The translations under genes were made by a program, and so were the position numbers. This document shows positions 48,717-63,984 of a stretch of 64,000 nt of DNA, piece by piece. Within the stretch, counting starts at the first letter, position 1; every line of letters begins with the position of its first letter. The notes beneath the pieces were generated by a model, which worked only from the letters and a program-made list of their open reading frames with translations, had not been told where the DNA came from and ran no database searches. Source of the stretch: Hydrogenophaga pseudoflava NBRC 102511 (lineage in GTDB: Bacteria; Pseudomonadota; Gammaproteobacteria; Burkholderiales; Burkholderiaceae_C); NCBI RefSeq assembly GCF_001592285.1, contig NZ_BCWQ01000020.1, positions 1 to 64,000 of the forward strand, in the 5' to 3' direction.

Positions 48717-50054
48717 TCAAGGCCTCGCCTTGTCCATGCGGGCGTAGAAAAATCCGTCGTATCCACCCGGATCATTGTCGTTGAACTCCCCGTTGACGAT
48801 GACAGTTCCGGGTCGCAAATGCCCTGGGGAAGGGAGCGCAAGGGCGTCGGTGTGGCGCTCAAGGAACGCATCGACCTGTTCCTGCCCCTCGGCACGAAAG
48901 ACCGAACAGGTGCAATAGACCAGGCGCCCGCCTGGCTTGAGCAGCGGCCAGAGGGTGTCCAGCAGCCGGCGCTGGATCGCCACCAGCTGCCCGACATCGC
49001 CCGGGCGGCGCAGCCAGCGCACGTCCGGGTGGCGGCGCACGATGCCCGACGCGGTGCATGGCGCATCCAGCAGGATGGCATCGAAGGGGCGGCCGTCCCA
49101 CCAGCCCGAGGGCTCCCCAGCGTCGGCGGCCCGCACCTCGGCCTGCAGGCCCAGCCGTTGCAGGTTCTGGTGGATGCGCTCGCAGCGGCGCGGATCGACG
49201 TCCAGCGCCAGCAGGTCCAGGTCGGCGCGCTCCAGCAGATGGGCCGTCTTGCCACCCGGCGCCGCGCAGGCATCCAGCACCCGGTCACCCCGGCGCCAGT
49301 CGCGGCCCTCCAGCAGCAGGCCGGCCGCCAGCTGGGCCGCACCGTCCTGCACGGAACACAGCCCCTGGTCAAACCCGGGCAACCGTTCCACGGGTTGCGG
49401 CGAGGCCAGCAACAGCCCGTCCTCGCCGAGCGGCACCGCGCCGATGCCCTGTTCGGCCAGCTGCGCCGCGTACGCCTCGCGCGTCACGCGGCGGCGGTTC
49501 ACGCGCAGCACCATGGGGCCGGGCTGGTTGCTCTCCGCCAGGATGGCCTCCCAGTGGGCGGGATGGTCGCGCCGCACGCGCTTGACCCACCAGGCCGGGT
49601 GGTTCCAGAGGGCAGACGGGTCCTGCCGGGCCTGCGCCAGCAGTGCCGACGATTCGCGCAGGTAGCGCCGCAGGCAGGCGTTGAGAAAGCCGGACTGCAT
49701 GCGCGTGTCGCGCCCGCGCTTGGCGGCGTCGACCGCCTGGTCGACCAGGGTGTGGGGCGGGTAGGAGGCGCCCTGCCCGTCGCCGATCAGCAGGGCCAGC
49801 GCGGTGTGCAGCAGCGCCAGCGCCGCGGGGGCCGGCGGGCGCCGGGCCAGCAGCCGCGCCACGGCGCGGGCCGTGCCCAGGTGACGGAGCACCTGAAAGG
49901 TCAGGGACTGCACGCCGGGGCGCAGGCCCGACGGCACCTGGGGCAGGACCTCGGTCAGCGAGCGCCCCTGTTCGACCGCGAACACGCAGCGCGCCACTTC
50001 GTGCAACTGGTCGCTCAGGCGGGGCACCTGGCGCGGAGAAAGAGCGTCGTTCAA
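48717..50054 (-). CDS. rsmB: 16S rRNA (cytosine-967-C5)-methyltransferase
   Basis: This 445-residue enzyme methylates C967 of 16S rRNA. The N-terminal NusB-like RNA-binding domain spans about 10-150. The methyltransferase domain has SAM motif DACAAPGGKT, motif IV LDAPCTASGI, and the catalytic Cys motif YCTCSVF. It lies 4 bp downstream of the M48 protease gene and 4 bp upstream of the DUF4390 gene, so all are co-transcribed. Confidence 0.93.
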   Translation of the reverse strand: MNDALSPRQVPRLSDQLHEVARCVFAVEQGRSLTEVLPQVPSGLRPGVQSLTFQVLRHLGTARAVARLLARRPPAPAALALLHTALALLIGDGQGASYPPHTLVDQAVDAAKRGRDTRMQSGFLNACLRRYLRESSALLAQARQDPSALWNHPAWWVKRVRRDHPAHWEAILAESNQPGPMVLRVNRRRVTREAYAAQLAEQGIGAVPLGEDGLLLASPQPVERLPGFDQGLCSVQDGAAQLAAGLLLEGRDWRRGDRVLDACAAPGGKTAHLLERADLDLLALDVDPRRCERIHQNLQRLGLQAEVRAADAGEPSGWWDGRPFDAILLDAPCTASGIVRRHPDVRWLRRPGDVGQLVAIQRRLLDTLWPLLKPGGRLVYCTCSVFRAEGQEQVDAFLERHTDALALPSPGHLRPGTVIVNGEFNDNDPGGYDGFFYARMDKARP

Positions 50055-50058
50055 AGGA

Positions 50059-51042
50059 TCAGGCCTGGTTCAAGGGCAAAGGCGCCATGCGCCGTCCGTA
50101 AATGCGGCGCACACGTTCTTCGAGAGAGGGATGGGAGTCGAACCAGTGTGCCATGCGCCCCTCTTCGGTACCGACCAGCAGCATGTGCTGCACCATGGAG
50201 CCGATGCGACGCGACTGCACACCCTCGTTCTGCTGGCTCATCACCTTGCGCAGCACGCCGCCGATACCGTCGCGGCTGCGCGTCCACTGCACCGAGCGGG
50301 CATCGGCCAGGAACTCGCGCTGGCGCGAGACCGCGGCCTGCAACGCGTGGCCCGTCATCCAGCCCAGCCAGCCAGCGCCCATCAACGCCAGCCCGAGCAG
50401 GGTCGCAAGGGTGCGGTGTTCGCGGATGTCGGGTTCGGCCAGGTCCTGGCCCATACGAAACAGCATCTCCAGCCCGAACACCATGCCCACCAGCCGCATG
50501 TTAAGGCGGGTGTCGCCCTCGCGAATGTGGCTGAATTCGTGCGCCACCAGCCCCTGCAGTTCCTCGCGGCTCAGGTGTTCCAGCGCGCCGCTGGTCACCG
50601 CCACCACCGCGTCGTCCTCGTCCCAGCCGGCGGCGAAGGCGTTGATGCCCTCGTCTCGCGCCAGCACCATCGCCACCGGTCGTTTCATGCCCGACGAGAT
50701 CGCCATCTCGTCGACGATGTTGGCAAAGCGCTGCTCGGCGAAGTCGCTGGACTGCGCCAGCCGGGCGCCCATCTGTTCTGCCAGCACCCGGCCGCCACGC
50801 GACAGGCGGGACGTCTCCAGCCACCAGCCCCCCAGCACGAACAGCAGGGTCACGGCGGTGTTGACCTCGAAGAAATAGTGTGGATACCCCGCGCCGGGCA
50901 CCCAGAAGCTCCAGGTGAGCCCCCAGGCGAGGGCCAGCGCGGCATTGACCAGCACGACCAGCAGCAGCACCGCTACACCAAAGGCCAGCAGCAGCCGCAG
51001 CGTGCGGACGCGCGCTTCTCGCTGCGATTCGAAGATCAGCAC
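50059..51042 (-). CDS. M48 family membrane metalloprotease
   Basis: This 327-residue HtpX-like protease has two N-terminal membrane helices (about 16-40 and 58-76) and a zinc site H168-E169-x2-H172 (VAHEFSHI), with a later Glu in QREFLAD. A further hydrophobic pair follows the zinc motif. It degrades or trims membrane proteins under stress. LemA lies directly upstream (19-bp gap), a pairing seen in many bacteria. Confidence 0.88.
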   Translation of the reverse strand: MLIFESQREARVRTLRLLLAFGVAVLLLVVLVNAALALAWGLTWSFWVPGAGYPHYFFEVNTAVTLLFVLGGWWLETSRLSRGGRVLAEQMGARLAQSSDFAEQRFANIVDEMAISSGMKRPVAMVLARDEGINAFAAGWDEDDAVVAVTSGALEHLSREELQGLVAHEFSHIREGDTRLNMRLVGMVFGLEMLFRMGQDLAEPDIREHRTLATLLGLALMGAGWLGWMTGHALQAAVSRQREFLADARSVQWTRSRDGIGGVLRKVMSQQNEGVQSRRIGSMVQHMLLVGTEEGRMAHWFDSHPSLEERVRRIYGRRMAPLPLNQA

Positions 51043-51061
51043 GGGCCGGGGACAGCGCCGT

Positions 51062-51655
51062 TCAGAAAGACACCTTGACCGGCTGGCGCTCGGCCTCGCT
51101 GGTGGTCGAGGCCAGCATGGACTGGGTCTGGAAGTTGAACAGGCGCGCGATGATCAGGGTCGGGAACTGCGCCGCCGCGTCGTTGAATTCCAGCACGTGG
51201 TCGTTGTAGGCCTGGCGCGCGAAGCCGATGCGGTTCTCGGTGCTGGCCAGTTCCTCGCTGAGCTCGCGCATGGTCTGGTCGGCCTTGAGTTCCGGGTACG
51301 CCTCGGCCACCGCCATCAGGCGCCCGAGCGCACCGCCGAGCACCTGCTCGGCCCCGGCCAGCGCGCCGATGGCGCCAGCGTTCAGCGGACTGGCCGCGGC
51401 CGACTGCTCGGCGCTGCGGGCCTGGTTGCGCGCCGCAATCACAGCCTCCAGCGTCTGCGCTTCGTGGGCCAGGTACTTGCGTGCGACTTCGACCAGGTTG
51501 GGAATCAGGTCGTAGCGGCGCTTGAGCTGCACGTCGATCTGACCAAAGGCGTTGGCGATCGCGTTCTTCAGACGGGTCAGGCGGTTGAAGGCTCCGACGG
51601 CCCAGAACACCACCAGCAGAGCGGCAGCCAGCAGGCTCCATGACACAGGCGACAT
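51062..51655 (-). CDS. lemA: LemA family protein
   Basis: This 197-residue protein has one N-terminal membrane helix (about 6-22) and a cytosolic or periplasmic four-helix domain with FGQIDVQLKRRYDLIPNLVE and AYNDHVLEFN, the LemA signatures. Its function is not well defined; it co-occurs with M48 proteases. ATG 51655 has GGAG upstream. It leads the lemA-M48-rsmB-DUF4390-ntrY-ntrX operon. Confidence 0.92.
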   Translation of the reverse strand: MSPVSWSLLAAALLVVFWAVGAFNRLTRLKNAIANAFGQIDVQLKRRYDLIPNLVEVARKYLAHEAQTLEAVIAARNQARSAEQSAAASPLNAGAIGALAGAEQVLGGALGRLMAVAEAYPELKADQTMRELSEELASTENRIGFARQAYNDHVLEFNDAAAQFPTLIIARLFNFQTQSMLASTTSEAERQPVKVSF

Positions 51656-51751
51656 CTCGAACGCTCCTTCGTGAGGCGCCGGGACCGCCCCGGCGGGCGT
51701 GCGCAATATAGCCCAAGCCCCTGACCACCCCGGTGTGGAGCGCCCATGAAA

Positions 51752-51781
51752 AACGCCCCCGGCCTGACGACCGGGGGCGTT
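51752..51781 (-). terminator. Rho-independent terminator of the rpoBC operon
   Basis: AACGCCCCCGG (51752-51762) pairs with CCGGGGGCGTT (51771-51781), an 11-bp perfect stem with an 8-nt loop. On the minus strand it runs into TTTTT. It lies 35 bp after the rpoC stop. Confidence 0.88.
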
Positions 51782-51816
51782 GAAGGATCGGACGGCGGTT
51801 CCGTCCTGGTGCCGGC

Positions 51817-54800
51817 TTATTCCGACGCTTCGCCGGAACCGGCGGCTTCGGCCTGGTCCGCGGCCAGCGACAGCGCGTCGGCCTCGGCGATGGCGCGACG
51901 CTCCTCGTCGTCCATCTTTTCCTTGACCTTGCGGGCTTCGTGATACGCCATGCCGGTGCCCGCGGGGATCAGGCGGCCGACGATGACGTTTTCCTTCAGG
52001 CCGCGCAGCTCGTCCTTCTTGCCCATGATCGCGGCTTCGGTCAGCACGCGGGTCGTCTCCTGGAAGGAAGCGGCCGAGATGAACGAGTCGGTCGACAGCG
52101 AGGCCTTGGTGATGCCCAGCAGCACGTTGGAGTAGGTCGCGGGGATCTTGCCTTCGGCGCGCAGGGCGTCGTTGGTGTTGAGGATCTCCGAACGCTCGAC
52201 CTGCTCGCCGGCGATGTAGGACGAATCGCCCGGGTTCTCGACCACGACGCGGCGCAGCATCTGGCGAACGATCACCTCGATGTGCTTGTCGTTGATCTTC
52301 ACACCCTGCAGACGGTAGACGTCCTGCACCTCGTCGACGATGTAGCGCGACAGCTCTTCAATGCCCAGCAGGCGCAGGATGTCCTGCGGATCGGCCGGAC
52401 CGTCCACCACGCTCTCGCCCTTGTTGACCACCTGGCCTTCGTGCACCAGGATGTTCTTTTCCTTGGGGATGAGCTCGTCCCAGACCTTGCCTTCCGGATC
52501 GGTGATCTGCAGGCGGACCTTGCCCTTGGTTTCCTTGCCGAACGACACCGTGCCGGTCATCTCGGCCAGCATGCCCTTGTCCTTCGGGCTGCGGGCTTCG
52601 AAGAGCTCGGCCACCCGTGGCAGACCGCCGGTGATGTCGCGCGTCTTCTGGCCTTCGACCGGGATGCGCGCCAGCACGTGGCCGGGGCCGACGTCCTGAC
52701 CGTCGCGCACTTCCAGCAGCGCGCCGATCTGGAAGCCCACCGTCACCGAGTGATCGGTGCCGGGGATCTTCACTTCCTGGCCCTGGGCATCCAGCAGCTT
52801 GACCAGCGGGCGCACCACCTTGGCGGAGCCGCGGTGCTTCGGATCGATCACCACCAGCGAGGACAGACCGGTCACGTCGTTGACCTGCTTGGCCACCGTC
52901 AGACCTTCTTCCACGTTCTCGAACTTCACCGTACCGGCGAATTCCGTGATGATGGGTCGGGTCAGCGGGTCCCAGTTGGCGAGGATGGCGCCTGCCTTGA
53001 TCTGCTGGTCGGCCTTGACCGACAGCGTGGCACCGTAAGGCACCTTGTGACGCTCGCGCTCACGACCGTGTTCGTCGTGGATGATGATTTCGCCGGAACG
53101 CGCAATCACCACCAGTTCACCCTTGGTGTTGGTCACGTAGCGCATCGTGGCGTTGAAGCCGATCACGCCCGAGGACTTGGCTTCCACGCTGGAGGCCACG
53201 GCCGCACGCGACGCGGCACCACCGATGTGGAAGGTGCGCATGGTCAGCTGCGTGCCGGGCTCACCGATGGACTGGGCAGCGATCACGCCGACCGCTTCGC
53301 CGATGTTCACCAGACCGCCACGACCCAGGTCGCGGCCATAGCACTTGGCGCAGATGCCGAAGCGGGTCTCGCAGGTCAGGGCCGTGCGGACCTTCACTTC
53401 GTCCACGCCAGCGGCCTCAAGGTCGTCGAGCATGTCTTCGTCCAGCAGCACGCCGGCGCCCAGCAACACCTTGCGGGTTTCGGGGTGGATCACTTCCTCG
53501 GCCGTGGTGCGGCCCAGGATGCGGTCGCGCAGCGACTCGATCACTTCACCGCCCTCGACGATGGCGCGCATCAGCGTGCCATTGGTCGTGCCGCAGTCTT
53601 CCTGGTTCACCACCAGGTCTTGCGTCACGTCCACCAGACGGCGTGTCAGGTAACCGGAGTTCGCCGTCTTCAGCGCCGTGTCGGCCAGACCCTTCCGGGC
53701 GCCGTGGGTGGAGATGAAGTACTGCAGCACGTTCAGACCTTCACGGAAGTTCGCCGTGATGGGGGTCTCGATGATGGAGCCGTCCGGCTTGGCCATCAGG
53801 CCGCGCATGCCGGCCAGCTGGCGGATCTGGGCCGCGGAACCGCGGGCGCCCGAGTCGGCCATCATGTAGATCGAGTTGAACGATTCCTGGTCGACTTCCT
53901 TGCCCGACGCGTCGATGGTCTTCTGCTTGGCCAGCTGGGCCATCATGACCTTGGAGATCTCGTCACCGGCCTTGCCCCAGATGTCCACTACCTTGTTGTA
54001 GCGCTCGCCGGCGGTCACCAGACCGGAGGCGTACTGCTGGGCGATTTCCTTCACCTCGGCTTCGGCGCGCTCGATCACGCCGGCCTTCTCCTTGGGCACC
54101 AGCATGTCGTCCACACAGATCGAGATGCCGGCGCGGGTGGCCAGACGGAAACCGTTCTGTAGCAGCTTGTCGGCGAAGACCACGGTCTCCTTCAGACCGC
54201 ACTTGCGGAAGGAAGCGTTGATCAGCTTGGAGATTTCCTTCTTCTTCAGCGCCTTGTTCAGCACCTCGAAGGCCAGGCCCTTGGGCAGGATTTCCGACAG
54301 CAGGGCACGGCCCACGGTCGTGTCCACCAGCTTGGTGGAGGGCACGAACTCGCCGGTTTCCTTGTTCTTGGTCCACTCGGTCAGACGCACGCTGATCTTG
54401 GCGGTGATCTCGACCACGCCGTTGTCCAGCGCACGCTGCAGCTCGGCCAGGTCGGCGAAGACCATGCCTTCGCCCTTGCCGTTGATGCGCTCGCGGGTCG
54501 CGTAGTACAGACCCAGCACCACGTCCTGCGAGGGCACGATGGAAGGTTCGCCGTTGGCCGGGAACAGCACGTTGTTGGAGGCCAGCATCAGGGTGCGGGC
54601 CTCCAGCTGGGCTTCCACCGACAGCGGCACGTGCACGGCCATCTGGTCACCGTCGAAGTCGGCGTTGAACGCCGCGCAGACGAGCGGGTGCAGCTGGATG
54701 GCCTTGCCTTCGATCAGGATCGGCTCGAAGGCCTGGATGCCCAGGCGGTGCAGCGTGGGCGCACGGTTCAGCAGAACCGGGTGCTCCTTGATGACCTCTT

Positions 54801-56031
54801 CCAGGATGTCCCACACCACCGGCGTGCCGGATTCGACTTCCTTCTTCGCCGCCTTGATGGTGGTGGCGATGCCCATGGCTTCCAGGCGCGAGAAGATGAA
54901 GGGCTTGAACAGCTCCAGGGCCATCAGCTTGGGCAGACCGCACTGGTGCAGCTTCAGGGTCGGGCCCACGGTGATGACGGAACGGCCCGAGTAGTCGACG
55001 CGCTTGCCCAGCAAGTTCTGGCGGAAGCGGCCGCTCTTGCCCTTGATCATGTCGGCCAGCGACTTCAGGGCGCGCTTGTTGGCGCCCGTCATGGCCTTGC
55101 CACGGCGGCCGTTGTCCAGCAGCGAGTCCACGGCTTCCTGCAGCATCCGCTTTTCGTTGCGGGCGATGATTTCAGGGGCCTTGAGTTCCAGCAGGCGGCG
55201 CAGACGGCTGTTGCGGTTGATGACGCGGCGGTACAGGTCGTTCAGGTCGGAGGTCGCGAAGCGGCCGCCGTCCAGCGGCACCAGCGGACGCAGGTCCGGC
55301 GGCAGCACGGGCAGCACGTCCAGCACCATCCACTCGGGCTTGATGCCGGATTTCTTGAAGGCTTCCAGCACCTTCAGGCGCTTGGCGTTCTTCTTGATCT
55401 TCAGCTCGGAGCCGGTCAGGTCGTTGCGCAGCTTCTCGATCTCGATGTCGAGGTCGATGGCCTGCAGCAGTTCCTTGATGCCCTCGGCGCCCATCTTGGC
55501 GATGAACTCGTCGCCGTATTCCTTGCGCTTGGCGTCGTAGTCGTCCTCCGACATGATCGCGAACTTCTTCAGCGGGGTCATGCCCGGGTCGACGATCACA
55601 TAGGCTTCGAAGTACAGCACGCGCTCAATGTCGCGCAGCGTCATGTCCAGGATCAGGCCCAGACGCGAAGGCAGCGACTTCAGGAACCAGATGTGGGCGC
55701 AGGGTGCGGCCAGGTCGATGTGACCCATGCGCTCGCGGCGCACCTTGGTCTGCGTGACTTCAACGCCGCACTTCTCGCAGATCACGCCGCGGTGCTTGAG
55801 GCGCTTGTACTTGCCGCACAGGCACTCGTAGTCCTTGATGGGGCCGAAGATCTTGGCGCAGAACAGGCCGTCGCGCTCGGGCTTGAACGTGCGGTAGTTG
55901 ATGGTCTCGGGCTTCTTGACTTCACCGAAGGACCAGGAGCGGATTTTTTCCGGCGAGGCCAGGCCGATGCGGATCGCATCGAAATGTTCGTCGGGCGTGA
56001 ACTGCTTGAACAGGTCGAGCAAGGATTTCAT
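51817..56031 (-). CDS. rpoC: DNA-directed RNA polymerase beta' subunit
   Basis: This 1404-residue catalytic subunit matches the usual proteobacterial length. The N-terminal zinc site is [13 protein letters not shown] with ICEKCG. The catalytic magnesium motif NADFDGDQM, the bridge-helix/trigger-loop regions and the C-terminal zinc cysteines ([13 protein letters not shown]) are intact. It begins 26 bp after rpoB. Confidence 0.98.
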   Translation of the reverse strand: MKSLLDLFKQFTPDEHFDAIRIGLASPEKIRSWSFGEVKKPETINYRTFKPERDGLFCAKIFGPIKDYECLCGKYKRLKHRGVICEKCGVEVTQTKVRRERMGHIDLAAPCAHIWFLKSLPSRLGLILDMTLRDIERVLYFEAYVIVDPGMTPLKKFAIMSEDDYDAKRKEYGDEFIAKMGAEGIKELLQAIDLDIEIEKLRNDLTGSELKIKKNAKRLKVLEAFKKSGIKPEWMVLDVLPVLPPDLRPLVPLDGGRFATSDLNDLYRRVINRNSRLRRLLELKAPEIIARNEKRMLQEAVDSLLDNGRRGKAMTGANKRALKSLADMIKGKSGRFRQNLLGKRVDYSGRSVITVGPTLKLHQCGLPKLMALELFKPFIFSRLEAMGIATTIKAAKKEVESGTPVVWDILEEVIKEHPVLLNRAPTLHRLGIQAFEPILIEGKAIQLHPLVCAAFNADFDGDQMAVHVPLSVEAQLEARTLMLASNNVLFPANGEPSIVPSQDVVLGLYYATRERINGKGEGMVFADLAELQRALDNGVVEITAKISVRLTEWTKNKETGEFVPSTKLVDTTVGRALLSEILPKGLAFEVLNKALKKKEISKLINASFRKCGLKETVVFADKLLQNGFRLATRAGISICVDDMLVPKEKAGVIERAEAEVKEIAQQYASGLVTAGERYNKVVDIWGKAGDEISKVMMAQLAKQKTIDASGKEVDQESFNSIYMMADSGARGSAAQIRQLAGMRGLMAKPDGSIIETPITANFREGLNVLQYFISTHGARKGLADTALKTANSGYLTRRLVDVTQDLVVNQEDCGTTNGTLMRAIVEGGEVIESLRDRILGRTTAEEVIHPETRKVLLGAGVLLDEDMLDDLEAAGVDEVKVRTALTCETRFGICAKCYGRDLGRGGLVNIGEAVGVIAAQSIGEPGTQLTMRTFHIGGAASRAAVASSVEAKSSGVIGFNATMRYVTNTKGELVVIARSGEIIIHDEHGRERERHKVPYGATLSVKADQQIKAGAILANWDPLTRPIITEFAGTVKFENVEEGLTVAKQVNDVTGLSSLVVIDPKHRGSAKVVRPLVKLLDAQGQEVKIPGTDHSVTVGFQIGALLEVRDGQDVGPGHVLARIPVEGQKTRDITGGLPRVAELFEARSPKDKGMLAEMTGTVSFGKETKGKVRLQITDPEGKVWDELIPKEKNILVHEGQVVNKGESVVDGPADPQDILRLLGIEELSRYIVDEVQDVYRLQGVKINDKHIEVIVRQMLRRVVVENPGDSSYIAGEQVERSEILNTNDALRAEGKIPATYSNVLLGITKASLSTDSFISAASFQETTRVLTEAAIMGKKDELRGLKENVIVGRLIPAGTGMAYHEARKVKEKMDDEERRAIAEADALSLAADQAEAAGSGEASE

Positions 56032-56057
56032 GAATTGCTTTCCTTTTCTTCAGTGAA

Positions 56058-60182
<4,125 letters not shown>

Positions 60183-60321
60183 GAGATCTCCGGGCTTGAG
60201 GTCTGCGGCGACTGATCAGCCAAACCGTCGCTCTCAAGGCGGCGGGTGACGGGCTTGGCGGCAGGCCACTACCTGCCGTTGGCGGACGACCTGCGCGTTG
60301 CACGCAGGCCCGGACCAAGTG

Positions 60322-60347
60322 GTCTTCTGCAGTCGGGGTCAGAAGAC
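60322..60347 (-). promoter_or_regulatory. Stem-loop in rplL-rpoB spacer (possible processing site)
   Basis: GTCTTCTG (60322-60329) pairs with CAGAAGAC (60340-60347) in an 8-bp perfect stem with a 10-nt loop. In E. coli this spacer holds an RNase III processing site. No U-run follows. Confidence 0.4.
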
Positions 60348-60399
60348 ACGGATAAGAAGACTCTGCGAATCTGCTTATCGGTGTTCTGAAAGCACCAAA

Positions 60400-60428
60400 G
60401 GCTGGAGGCCCTTTCGAGCACTCCAGCC
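60400..60428 (-). terminator. Attenuator-like hairpin between rplL and rpoB
   Basis: GGCTGGAG (60400-60407) pairs with CTCCAGCC (60421-60428) with a 13-nt loop. On the minus strand it is followed by TTTGGTGCTTT, a poor U-run. This fits a partial terminator that lowers rpoBC relative to rplJL, as known in enteric bacteria. Confidence 0.45.
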
Positions 60429-60444
60429 CCTGACCAGAACCGAA

Positions 60445-60822
60445 TTACTTGAGTTCGGCCTTGGCGCCGGCTTCCACCAGCTTCTTGACGGCGGCTTCGG
60501 CGTCGGCCTTGGCAACGCCTTCCTTGACGTTCTTCGGAGCGCCGTCGACCAGATCCTTGGCTTCCTTCAGACCCAGACCGGTGATTTCGCGCACGGCCTT
60601 GATGACGGACACCTTGTTGGCGCCGGCTTCGGTCAGCACGACGTTGAATTCGGTCTTCTCTTCAGCAGCTGCGGCAGCGGCACCGCCACCACCAGCGGCC
60701 GGAGCAGCCATGGCTGCGGCGGACACGCCGAACTTCTCTTCAATGGCCTTGACCAGGTCATTGAGTTCCATGACGGTCATGCTGTCCAGCGCCGTCAGAA
60801 ATGCGTCTTTATCGAATGCCAT
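60445..60822 (-). CDS. rplL: 50S ribosomal protein L7/L12
   Basis: This 125-residue stalk protein has an N-terminal dimerisation part, the Ala/Gly-rich hinge (about 36-52) and the C-terminal factor-binding domain with [20 protein letters not shown]. It binds L10 to form the ribosomal stalk. It lies 42 bp after rplJ. Confidence 0.98.
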   Translation of the reverse strand: MAFDKDAFLTALDSMTVMELNDLVKAIEEKFGVSAAAMAAPAAGGGGAAAAAAEEKTEFNVVLTEAGANKVSVIKAVREITGLGLKEAKDLVDGAPKNVKEGVAKADAEAAVKKLVEAGAKAELK

Positions 60823-60864
60823 TTTGATTTCCTAACAATTGGTTAAACGAACTCACTGCGCCGA

Positions 60865-61389
60865 TCAGGCTGCAGCAGCTTCTTCTGCCGGAGCGGCAGC
60901 GCCTTCGCCTTTTTTGGCCGCCAGGGCACCCAGCACCACGGCGGTGCGGGAGATCGGCGACTTCAGCAAGCCACACAGCTGGGCCAGCAGCACTTCCTTC
61001 GAAGGAATGCTGGCGAGCTGCTTCACGCCGTTCTGATCCAGGACTTTGCCGCCGTAAACGCCACCGCGGATGACCAGCTTGTCGTTGGTCTTCGCGAACT
61101 CGGCCACCACCTTGGCGGCGGCCACAGCGTCTTCGGAGAAGCCGTAGATCAGCGGACCGGTCATCTGGTCGCCGGCCACTTCGAACGGGCTTCCGGCCAC
61201 AGCGCGGCGCGCCAGCGTGTTCTTCAGAACACTCAGGCTGACACCGCTGCTGCGTGCCTTCACGCGCAGTTGGTCCATGGCAGCAACCGTGATGCCGCGG
61301 TATTCCGCCATCACGAGCGTTTGAGCTTTTGCGGCGAGGCTGGTCACTTCGGAAATGACCGCTTCTTTCTCACTGCGATTCAGACTCAA
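60865..61389 (-). CDS. rplJ: 50S ribosomal protein L10
   Basis: This 174-residue protein anchors L7/L12 on the ribosome and, as an L10-L12 complex, represses its own mRNA in many bacteria. [30 protein letters not shown] and [10 protein letters not shown] are conserved, and the C-terminal helix that binds L12 is present. AAGGAG precedes the start. Confidence 0.98.
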   Translation of the reverse strand: MSLNRSEKEAVISEVTSLAAKAQTLVMAEYRGITVAAMDQLRVKARSSGVSLSVLKNTLARRAVAGSPFEVAGDQMTGPLIYGFSEDAVAAAKVVAEFAKTNDKLVIRGGVYGGKVLDQNGVKQLASIPSKEVLLAQLCGLLKSPISRTAVVLGALAAKKGEGAAAPAEEAAAA

Positions 61390-61637
61390 GGTCTACTCCT
61401 TCAATGTGCTTGGGGCTTGCGCCCGTCCACACGCTTCATTGCAGCGACCAACTGTTGAGGGAAACGGGTTCCATCTGCAGCGGGATCGCCATCTGCGCTG
61501 GCTTTCTCCGATTAAGTCTCCGGATCCGGGGAGCCATTGACACCAGCGGTCTTGGATGGCCCCACCTGCTGACCTTGCGGCCGGCGGGCGGGCCCACCAC
61601 ACCCGGTACGCCGAAGCGCCCCGGGAATCTCTTGCGA
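61390..61637 (-). promoter_or_regulatory. rplA-rplJ spacer with likely L10 leader
   Basis: This 248-bp spacer lacks an ORF but is long enough for a promoter and the structured leader through which L10-L12 represses rplJL in other proteobacteria. It contains several GC hairpins. I could not derive the fold reliably by eye, so the leader call is from position and family knowledge. Confidence 0.45.
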
Positions 61638-62333
61638 TTACGCCGAGATGGACTGGGTGTCCACGCGGACGCCCACACCCATGGTCGACGACACCGCCAC
61701 CTTACGCAGGTACACACCCTTGCTGGTGGCCGGCTTGGCCTTGTTCAGCGCGTCGATCAGGGCTGCCAGGTTGCCTTGCAGCTTGTCGGCGTCGAACGAG
61801 CGGCGGCCGATCGTGCCGTGCACGATGCCGGCCTTGTCCACGCGGAATTGCACCTGACCGGCCTTGGCGTTGCGCACAGCCTGGGCCACGTCGGGCGTCA
61901 CAGTGCCAACCTTGGGGTTGGGCATCAGGCCACGGGGACCCAGCACTTGACCCAGGGTACCGACCACGCGCATCGCGTCGGGAGAGGCGATCACGACGTC
62001 GAAGTCCATCTTGCCGGACTTGACCTCTGCAGCCAGGTCGTCCATGCCGACGATGTCGGCGCCAGCGGCCTTGGCTTCTTCGGCTTTGGCCCCCTGGGCG
62101 AACACGGCCACGCGCTTGGTCTTGCCGGTGCCGTTGGGCATCACGACGGCACCGCGCACCACCTGGTCCGACTTCTTGGCGTCCACGCCGAGCTGGATGG
62201 CCACGTCGATGGATTCGTCGAACTTGGCGTTGGCGCACTCCTTGACAATCGCCAGAGCGTCGGTCAGGGCATACAGCTTGTTGCTGTCGACTTTGCCTTC
62301 AAAGGCTTTTTGCTTCTTGGTCAGCTTGGCCAT
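61638..62333 (-). CDS. rplA: 50S ribosomal protein L1
   Basis: This 231-residue protein binds 23S rRNA at the L1 stalk and helps release deacylated tRNA. It also represses its own operon. [30 protein letters not shown] and the [16 protein letters not shown] regions are conserved. It begins 1 nt after the rplK stop. Confidence 0.98.
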   Translation of the reverse strand: MAKLTKKQKAFEGKVDSNKLYALTDALAIVKECANAKFDESIDVAIQLGVDAKKSDQVVRGAVVMPNGTGKTKRVAVFAQGAKAEEAKAAGADIVGMDDLAAEVKSGKMDFDVVIASPDAMRVVGTLGQVLGPRGLMPNPKVGTVTPDVAQAVRNAKAGQVQFRVDKAGIVHGTIGRRSFDADKLQGNLAALIDALNKAKPATSKGVYLRKVAVSSTMGVGVRVDTQSISA

Positions 62334-62334
62334 G

Positions 62335-62766
62335 TCACACGCCCTCCACGATCACGCCCATCGAACGGGCAGAACCAGCGATGGTCTTGACGGCTGCGTC
62401 GATGTCGGCAGCGGTCATGTCCTTCATCTTGGTCTTGGCGATTTCTTCCAGCTGAGCGCGGGTGATCTTGCCGACCTTCTGCTTGTTGGGCACCGGAGAA
62501 CCCTTGTCCAGCTTGATCGCCTTCTTGATCAGCGTCGTGGCCGGAGGGGTCTTGATGATGAAGGTGAAGCTCTTGTCCGCGAAGGCGGTGATCACCACCG
62601 GCAGCGGCAGACCGGGTTCGACGCCCTGGGTCTGGGCGTTGAATGCCTTGCAGAACTCCATGATGTTCAGACCGCGCTGACCCAGCGCCGGACCGATCGG
62701 GGGGGAGGGGTTGGCCTTACCAGCTGGCACTTGCAGCTTGATGAAGCCGACGATTTTTTTCGCCAT
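62335..62766 (-). CDS. rplK: 50S ribosomal protein L11
   Basis: This 143-residue protein binds the GTPase-associated centre of 23S r[29 protein letters not shown] at the N-terminus and [17 protein letters not shown] at the C-terminus are standard. It lies 113 bp after nusG. Confidence 0.98.
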   Translation of the reverse strand: MAKKIVGFIKLQVPAGKANPSPPIGPALGQRGLNIMEFCKAFNAQTQGVEPGLPLPVVITAFADKSFTFIIKTPPATTLIKKAIKLDKGSPVPNKQKVGKITRAQLEEIAKTKMKDMTAADIDAAVKTIAGSARSMGVIVEGV

Positions 62767-62879
62767 GTTTTAGCTCCTGCGAGTGCAGACGGCTGTCATG
62801 AAGACAACCTCCTCGCGGTTGAAACCCGGAAAGGACGGAAGCCGCGGGCGCCGGGTGAAACCGCCTGCGGCCAAAAACA

Positions 62880-63449
62880 TCAGGTCTTCTCGACCTGACT
62901 GAACTCGAGCTCGACCGGCGTGGCGCGACCGAAGATGGTCACCGAGACACGCAGCTTGTTCTTTTCGTAGTTGACCTCTTCGACGGTGCCATTGAAGTCG
63001 GTGAACGGGCCTTCCTTGACGCGCACGTACTCGCCCACCACGAACTCCACCTTGTGGCGCGGCTTGTCGGTACCTTCCTGCATCTGGCTGACGATCTTCT
63101 GCACATCCTCTTCAGAGATCGGCGCCGGCCGGTTCTTGGCACCACCGACGAAACCGGTCACCTTGTTGGTGTGTTTCACCAAGTGCCAGGTATCGTCATC
63201 CATCACCATTTCCACCAGCACGTAGCCAGGGAAGAACTTGCGCTCGGTGGTGCGTTTCTGGCCGTTCTTGACCTCAACCACCTCTTCGGTCGGCACCAGG
63301 ATGCGACCGAACTTGTCCTGCATACCAGCCCGGTTGATGCGCTCGACGATGTTGCGCTCGGCAGCTTTTTCCATGCCGGAATAGGCATGCACCACATACC
63401 AGCGCATGCCTTCCGTCGGCGTCCCCAGCAGACTGTTGTTTTCGCTCAT
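62880..63449 (-). CDS. nusG: Transcription termination/antitermination protein NusG
   Basis: This 189-residue protein couples RNA polymerase to Rho or the ribosome. The NGN domain includes [18 protein letters not shown] and [11 protein letters not shown]. The C-terminal KOW domain has [21 protein letters not shown]. Its ATG overlaps the secE stop by one base (63449). Confidence 0.97.
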   Translation of the reverse strand: MSENNSLLGTPTEGMRWYVVHAYSGMEKAAERNIVERINRAGMQDKFGRILVPTEEVVEVKNGQKRTTERKFFPGYVLVEMVMDDDTWHLVKHTNKVTGFVGGAKNRPAPISEEDVQKIVSQMQEGTDKPRHKVEFVVGEYVRVKEGPFTDFNGTVEEVNYEKNKLRVSVTIFGRATPVELEFSQVEKT

Positions 63450-63832
63450 TATTTTCTCCACCCCAGAATCAGATCGTAGAACAGCCACTCCAGGGTCTTG
63501 TCGGTCAGCCAGAGGAAAAGCGCCATCACCACGACGAAGGCGAACACATAGGCCGTCATCTGGATCGCTTCTTTGCGGGCCGGCCAAACCACCTTCTTGG
63601 TTTCTCGCCAGGAATCGCGCCCGAACGCTACCAGCTGCTTGCCAGACTCGGACACACCGAACACCGCCACCGCAGCCAGAACACCCACGATCAGGGCACC
63701 CCATTGCGCAATAGCACCTTGCGCGGACAAAAGGTAGAACGCGACAAATGCACCCAGAAGCAAGGCGACGGCAACCGCCAGCTTGGCCTTGTCGGCACCT
63801 GTGTTGACGGTTTGTACTTCGGAAGTGGCCAT
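63449..63832 (-). CDS. secE: Preprotein translocase subunit SecE
   Basis: This 127-residue inner-membrane protein has three hydrophobic helices, as in E. coli SecE, not the single helix of many bacteria. The conserved [28 protein letters not shown] stretch (quoted in part: [14 protein letters not shown]) precedes the last helix. It stabilises SecY in the Sec translocon. It leads the secE-nusG-rpl-rpo block in this window. Confidence 0.96.
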   Translation of the reverse strand: MATSEVQTVNTGADKAKLAVAVALLLGAFVAFYLLSAQGAIAQWGALIVGVLAAVAVFGVSESGKQLVAFGRDSWRETKKVVWPARKEAIQMTAYVFAFVVVMALFLWLTDKTLEWLFYDLILGWRK

Positions 63833-63894
63833 GAGATACCAGAAGATGCTTGACTTGTGGGCGAGACCAGAACCCGAAAGCCCCAGACACGCAA

Positions 63895-63926
63895 GCCCAC
63901 CAGAAGTCTCGAAGACTTCGGCGGGC
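63895..63926 (-). other. Stable hairpin between tRNA-Trp and secE
   Basis: A perfect 7-bp stem GAAGTCT/AGACTTC (63903-63909, 63913-63919) is extended by CC/GG and GCCC/GGGC with one bulge and one mismatch. No U-run follows on the minus strand. It may be a processing signal or weak terminator between the tRNA and secE. Confidence 0.45.
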
Positions 63927-63984
63927 CTGATAACACTCAACAGACAGGACCCAAGATCCTGAACGACTTACTCGTCCTGTTGGG